DNA from: CAWAND01 sp963783335
Lineage (GTDB): Bacteria > Chloroflexota > Anaerolineae > Anaerolineales > E44-bin32
DNA length: 64,000 bases
Direction of reading: 5' to 3'
NCBI GenBank assembly: GCA_963783335.1
Contig: CAWAND010000002.1
Coordinates: 368,062 to 432,061, forward strand
Positions 60,477-64,000 of the stretch are shown one piece after another; position 1 is the first letter of the stretch; each line of letters starts with the position of its first letter. The translations under genes were made by a program, and so were the position numbers. The notes under the pieces were generated by a model that saw only the letters and a program-made list of their open reading frames with translations, was not told the DNA's origin and searched no databases.

Positions 60477-61851
60477 ATGGCGTTAGGAGATCTCTTGAGC
60501 AATCCCGGCATGCCAGCGGATTTAAAGCGGGCGCTCAATCAGCTGGACCACTCAAACCTGACCCGATTCCATTTGGAATTGGTCGTGCTGTCAGGGATCC
60601 CTTGGATGTGGGTATCGATTGCCATTGGGATCATCGGATTCATCTTGCCGAGCCTGGAAGCTGCTTTTCCGTGGACCTCGAGTCGAGCTGGGCCTCCTTG
60701 TGAGTGCGGGGTTGCTCGGGTTCCTGTTGGGCGCCATCCTGACCGGCCGCTGGACGGATCGTTTCGGGCGCAAGACCATGATGCTGTTGGCGACGGCCGG
60801 CGTGGGATTGTCTTTGATGGCCTCCGGATTGGCGTGGAACTTCACTTCCCTCGTATTGTTGCGGGTGGCGACGGGGTTCTGTTCGGGTGCCGTGATGCCG
60901 GTCACCAACGCCCTGGTCAGCGAATACTCTCCGGCGCGTTTCCGGGGTCGGGTGGTTATCTTGCTGAGCGGGTTCTGGGGGCTTGGCGGGATCGTCGCGG
61001 CGCTCATTGGTTACCTGTTGGCGCCCGCTCTCGGTTGGCGACCGCCACTTTTGGTCGGCGGTCTCATACTTCTGATCCTGCCCTTGCTGCAGCGCCGATT
61101 GCCCCGGTCGCTTCGTTTCTTGATGGAAGCCGGCCGGTTTGAAGAGGCCCGGCGGCAATTTTCTCAACTGGAGAATCGACTGGCGGTTCCGGCTGGGCTC
61201 GTGGAAAGCCAGGCGTCGGAAGGCGGTGTGGAGCGGGCGGCGGATTCCATCTGGACCTCCAGGTACGTGCGGCCGGCGGCTCTGTTGTCCATCATCTGGT
61301 TCACCCTGAACTTTGCTTTCTATGGCGTCTTCGTCTGGCTGCCGTCGGTTCTCGTGTACGGCGGACTCCCGCTTTCCGAGTCTTTGCGTTTCACACTGCT
61401 GATCAATCTGGCCCAGCTCCCGGGCTCGCTTTCGGCGGCGTTTTTGGCTGACTGGGTGGGGCGCCGCCTCTCGATGGGCGCCTTTCTGGCATGCTATGCG
61501 GCGGCTTTGGCAGCCTTTGCCCTGCGCCAGTCCCCATCGGGGATCCTGCTGTGGGGAAGCGCGTTCGCTTTCTTCAATGCGGCTGCCTGGGGGGTGGGCT
61601 ACATCATGACGGTGGAACGATTCCCGACGTCGCTGCGTGCCACGGGCCTCGGCTGGACGAATGGGATTGGTCGTTCCGGGGGGATCGTCGCACCAGCGAT
61701 CATGGGCGTGCTGCTCGAATCGCCGGGCGCGAGCCAATGGATCTTCTTCCTGACGGCCGTGGTCTTGGTGTTTGCGATTGTGCCCTGCACTCTGGTTGGC
61801 GGCGAGGCCAAGGGGCGCTCGCTGGAGGAGATCACTGGGTCGCTCGGCTGA
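60477..61851 (+). CDS. MFS transporter, frameshifted near 60690
   Basis: Two consecutive frames form one major facilitator. The first has a soluble N-terminus and the first helix (LVVLSGIPWMWVSIAIGIIGFILP). The second continues ELGLLVSAGLLGFLLGAILTGRWTDRFGRKTMMLLA, with the MFS signature (G-x-x-x-D-R-x-G-R-K) between helices 2 and 3. Eight to ten further helices follow. One extra base around 60690 (TCGAGTCGAG region) separates the halves. Skipping it gives about 457 residues. The substrate is unknown, and the family resembles metabolite:H+ symporters or sugar porters. ATG 60477 is the probable start, but its ribosome-binding site is weak. Confidence 0.82.
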
Positions 61852-62182
61852 TAGAAGTGGGCGCACCTCAAGCGGATCACTCAAGGCTCTCACGGCGCTC
61901 GGGGTTTCCCAAACGGCCCTGCCTTGGACAATCACTCAAGTGACGACGCGGGAATTCGTCCATCCTGAGTGTGTGGCATGAAGACCTCAATTGAGGATTC
62001 TGTAGATTCATGCCTACGCATTCCCGCCCTTTCTGAGTGGTTTGGGCCAGTGGGCAGACGCGCCTCCTGCTTCCCCGAAACTTTGTGGAAAACGTCATGA
62101 GACATGGCCGGTCAAACGACGGGAGGCCTTTTCCCCGATCATCGGTCTCTGCCAGGGCAGGGATGGCTGGCGGGAGACGGCC
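61852..62182. other. Intergenic region without a recognised gene
   Basis: 331 bases between convergent genes. A degenerate palindrome-like TTGTGG...TCATGA near 62083-62100 was seen but has too many mismatches to call. No gene visible. Confidence 0.4.
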
Positions 62183-62647
62183 TCAGCCCACCGCCTTCTT
62201 CACCAGGGCTTCGATCTTCTTTTCGACAGCGGGCGTCAGTTCTTTCAGTGCGAAAGAGGTCGGCCACATCTCGCCATCGTCGAGATTCGCTGTGTCGCTG
62301 AAGCCGAGCGTGCTGTATCTGGCTTTGAACTTGTGAGCGTTCTGGAAGAAGCAAATGACCTTGCCGTCTTTGGCATAGGCTGGCATCCCGTACCAGGTCC
62401 TCGGCGAGAGCTCGGGTGCAGCGGACTTGATGAGCGCATGCAGGCGGGTGGCCATGGCGCGATCGGATTCTGGCATCTCGGCGATTTTTGCCAGCACGTC
62501 GTTTTCGCCGTCCGCTTTGCCTTTCTTGCCGCGCTTTTCGGCTTTCAACTCCTTGGCGCGCTCCTGCATGGCGGCTTTTTCATCGTCGGTGAAGCCTTCG
62601 GTCTTCATGCCCTTGGCGGACTTCTTGGTCGTTTTCTTGGCACTCAT
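62183..62647 (-). CDS. DUF1801-family protein
   Basis: This 154-residue protein starts at ATG 62647 (MSAKKTTKKSAKG) after GGGAGG and has a Lys-rich N-terminal third. The DUF1801 pattern follows: RAMATRLHALIKSAAPELSPRTWYGMPAYAKDGKVICFFQNAHKF KARYSTLGFSD. This is related to the iron-chaperone Fra/YdhG-like proteins. The conserved W-Y-G-M-P and Phe/Asp residues form the family core. No metal function can be inferred from this alone. A second rest of the protein (LTPAVEKKIEALVKKA) is helical. Confidence 0.85.
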   Translation of the reverse strand: MSAKKTTKKSAKGMKTEGFTDDEKAAMQERAKELKAEKRGKKGKADGENDVLAKIAEMPESDRAMATRLHALIKSAAPELSPRTWYGMPAYAKDGKVICFFQNAHKFKARYSTLGFSDTANLDDGEMWPTSFALKELTPAVEKKIEALVKKAVG

Positions 62648-62867
62648 AACAAACCTCCCTGGTTCGCTGGCCTGTTTCCACCTTGTTCTTCCCCGCTTGG
62701 GGAAAGATGATCCGCGGTTTGCGGGCCCCATCCCTGTTGGCCGGGATGGAAACCCATCCCACGTGCTGGCTCGTGTCTTCCACAGGTCGATGCCGGGGAT
62801 CGCCCAGACATCACCTTCCGTTGGCGCCCAGGCATATGGCTGCGTCGGCCGATCCGTCCGGAGAGCA

Positions 62868-63419
62868 TCAGCATTGGGCCGGCGGTTCGAGCCCGAACCG
62901 CTCAGCGTAGGCCTTCCGCAGACGCTGCCAGCCTTCGAACTTCATGGCCTCCGGCCCAACGATGCGTTGGATGGGGTTCCCGTCGAGTTGGCGATCCAGC
63001 ACGTCGAGACAAATGTGCCAGCCGGCGGCCCCCATTGCGATGTATCGACGATCGATATTGGTCCATAGAGTGAGGCGTGTGCCGGCTTCAATAGCTTCAA
63101 GTTGCCACCGGATCTCCTGGTCGCCCCAGCTGTACTCGAGCAGCCAGGGAGCCTCGGCTCGGGATACCGTGGTTTCGGTGACGTGCAAAGTCGGCGCTCC
63201 CACCGTGGTGAGTTTTACTGTTGCCCCGACCGTCCCCAGGTTCCCATCGGCGTCGAACGGAGCCCACGCGCGCAGCTGCGCCGGTTCGGTCAGCGCTTGC
63301 CATACTCTTTCCGGCGGGTGGTGCAGGTCCCTGACCAGAACGAGCGCCCACGTTTCGCCGTCCTCCTCGATATGGGCCCCGCTGGCCGGTCCCGGTGTGT
63401 ACCCATCGCGGTCAGCCAT
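62868..63419 (-). CDS. SRPBCC/AHSA1-domain protein
   Basis: This 183-residue protein of the START/AHSA1 superfamily has the typical ligand-binding scaffold with WALVLVRDLHHPPERVWQALTEPAQLRAWAPFD and a C-terminal helix. It is often co-encoded with ArsR regulators. Here it follows the ArsR gene with an overlap of about eight bases (ATGATGGCTGA), so the two are translationally coupled. The ligand is unknown. Confidence 0.88.
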   Translation of the reverse strand: MADRDGYTPGPASGAHIEEDGETWALVLVRDLHHPPERVWQALTEPAQLRAWAPFDADGNLGTVGATVKLTTVGAPTLHVTETTVSRAEAPWLLEYSWGDQEIRWQLEAIEAGTRLTLWTNIDRRYIAMGAAGWHICLDVLDRQLDGNPIQRIVGPEAMKFEGWQRLRKAYAERFGLEPPAQC

Positions 63420-63756
63420 CATCTTCTCCTTCGCGATCTACCAATGCCTCTTGTCCCATGCGATCGAGGTGGCGTTCGAGAGCGTCCACGTGGGCGGACC
63501 ACAGCTGGCGGAACTGAGACAACCAGGCATCCACATCTTGAAGCGGCTCCGGCCTCAGCCGGTAGAGATGGCGCTGAGCGTCCACTGTGAATTCGACGAA
63601 GCCAGCCTCGCGGAGAACTCGGAGGTGCTTGGAAACCGTGGGCTGCGAAACGCGAAGCTGACGCTGGATCTCGCCAACCGACTGCTGAGACGAGACAAGC
63701 AGGCTCAAGATGGCTCGCCGGTTCGGCTCGGCAATGACCTCGAAGGCTGATTCCAT
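63412..63756 (-). CDS. ArsR-family transcriptional regulator
   Basis: The 114-residue winged-helix repressor opens EVIAEPNRRAILSLLVSSQQSVGEIQRQLRVSQPTVSKHLRVLREAGFV, the ArsR HTH. No Cys pair for arsenic or metal sensing is present. It is paired with the SRPBCC gene, so it probably regulates that gene. An AT-rich region with an inverted repeat (ATATAC...GTATAT, 63764-63783) lies just upstream of the start ATG 63756 and is a likely self-operator. Confidence 0.9.
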   Translation of the reverse strand: MESAFEVIAEPNRRAILSLLVSSQQSVGEIQRQLRVSQPTVSKHLRVLREAGFVEFTVDAQRHLYRLRPEPLQDVDAWLSQFRQLWSAHVDALERHLDRMGQEALVDREGEDDG

Positions 63757-63763
63757 GTTGATA

Positions 63764-63783
63764 ATATACGCTATAAAGTATAT
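63764..63783. promoter_or_regulatory. Possible operator of the ArsR gene
   Basis: ATATAC at 63764-63769 and GTATAT at 63778-63783 form an inverted repeat with an eight-base spacer in a very AT-rich segment (63757-63810) directly upstream of the ArsR start. This position is typical for autoregulation. Confidence 0.5.
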
Positions 63784-63873
63784 ACGTGTCAAGGTATATA
63801 AATATTAATGCCTGGGATGGGACCTGGGGCACCAGGGAGTCGTCGGCGGATTATGAGAGCCTGGCCCCGAAAA

Positions 63874-64000
63874 CTATTCAGGCGTGAGGGTTTTCCAGTC
63901 CAGTCCACCGATCTTCGAGCCTTTGCACACCGCTTTAGGTCCGGCAAGGGACGGCTGGTCAATCTCATGCCTAGTAGTCGTATCAATACCCCAGTGCATC
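63874..64000 (-). CDS. 3' end of an unidentified gene (partial)
   Basis: On the minus strand the frame is open from the window edge to TAG 63876-63874 and encodes about 41 residues ending GPKAVCKGSKIGGLDWKTLTPE. The C-terminal stretch looks protein-like. The start lies beyond the window, and I cannot assign a family. Confidence 0.4.
   Translation of the reverse strand, partial: MHWGIDTTTRHEIDQPSLAGPKAVCKGSKIGGLDWKTLTPE

Noticed and set aside
15285..60700. Shared CTCGAGTC near two of the frameshift sites (about 16250 and 60680)
   Set aside because: Only two of ten sites have it, and it is a common sequence. Treated as coincidence.
62083..62100. Degenerate TTGTGG...TCATGA site
   Set aside because: Three mismatches in twelve arm positions; too weak to join the palindrome family.
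1..64000. CRISPR arrays, tRNA and rRNA genes, insertion sequences with terminal repeats
   Set aside because: I searched by eye and found none. The only mobile-element gene is the broken REP-type transposase.

Overview
The window looks like part of a GC-rich bacterial chromosome, most probably an anaerobic member of the Chloroflexota (Anaerolineae or Dehalococcoidia-like). The evidence is the combination of a bacterial-type carbonyl-branch Wood-Ljungdahl operon (CODH, AcsB, AcsC/D, AcsE, AcsV and CooC), an archaeal-style HdrCBA-MvhDGA complex, and many lipoproteins and large glycosyltransferase-39-like membrane proteins. This taxonomic call is inference; there is no rRNA gene in the window.

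Layout. 1-9 kb: small soluble proteins, lipoproteins, an acetyltransferase, a REP-type (Y1/HUH) transposase, an amidase and a DUF1932-type dehydrogenase. 9-18 kb: membrane proteins, including two tandem GT39-like paralogues on the minus strand with a plus-strand leucine-rich-repeat gene between them, a cupin, and an ECF sigma-factor remnant. 18-21.5 kb: a minus-strand redox group (OsmC, TlpA-like thioredoxin, His-rich NifX-like protein, thioredoxin reductase, GroES, glutaredoxin). 21.7-28.6 kb: a sialidase-like repeat lipoprotein, a six-haem cytochrome lipoprotein with a collagen-like stalk, an aldo/keto reductase and a GltD-like flavoprotein. 28.8-32.5 kb: metF, metV and ribA on the minus strand and a homocysteine methyltransferase on the plus strand.

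32.9-47.3 kb is the core: DUF166 protein, Cys-less HMA-like protein, cooS, acsB, acsD, acsC, a small Fe-S protein, acsV, cooC, acsE, malic enzyme and a thioredoxin-reductase-like flavoprotein, all on the plus strand. A second cooC paralogue follows. 48.8-55.9 kb is hdrC-hdrB-hdrA-mvhD-mvhG-mvhA plus the hydrogenase maturation protease. Together MetF/V, AcsE, the corrinoid Fe-S protein, CODH and AcsB would carry methyl-THF plus CO2 to acetyl-CoA, and the Hdr-Mvh complex would supply reduced ferredoxin from H2 by flavin-based electron bifurcation. 56-64 kb holds a lone corrinoid protein, DUF937 and DUF3597 proteins, a TadG-like pilus protein, an MFS transporter, a DUF1801 protein, and an ArsR/SRPBCC pair.

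Two cross-cutting observations stand out. First, an 18-bp palindrome of the form TTGTGA-N6-TCACAA occurs ten times, always between genes. It precedes the CODH/ACS and Hdr-Mvh operons and several other genes, but it also lies in three convergent gaps. Second, about ten genes are interrupted by a frameshift, and every one is restored by skipping exactly one base, including in conserved core genes such as mvhG and metF. This suggests systematic single-base insertions in the sequence, although three of the shifts fall exactly at a TGA codon.
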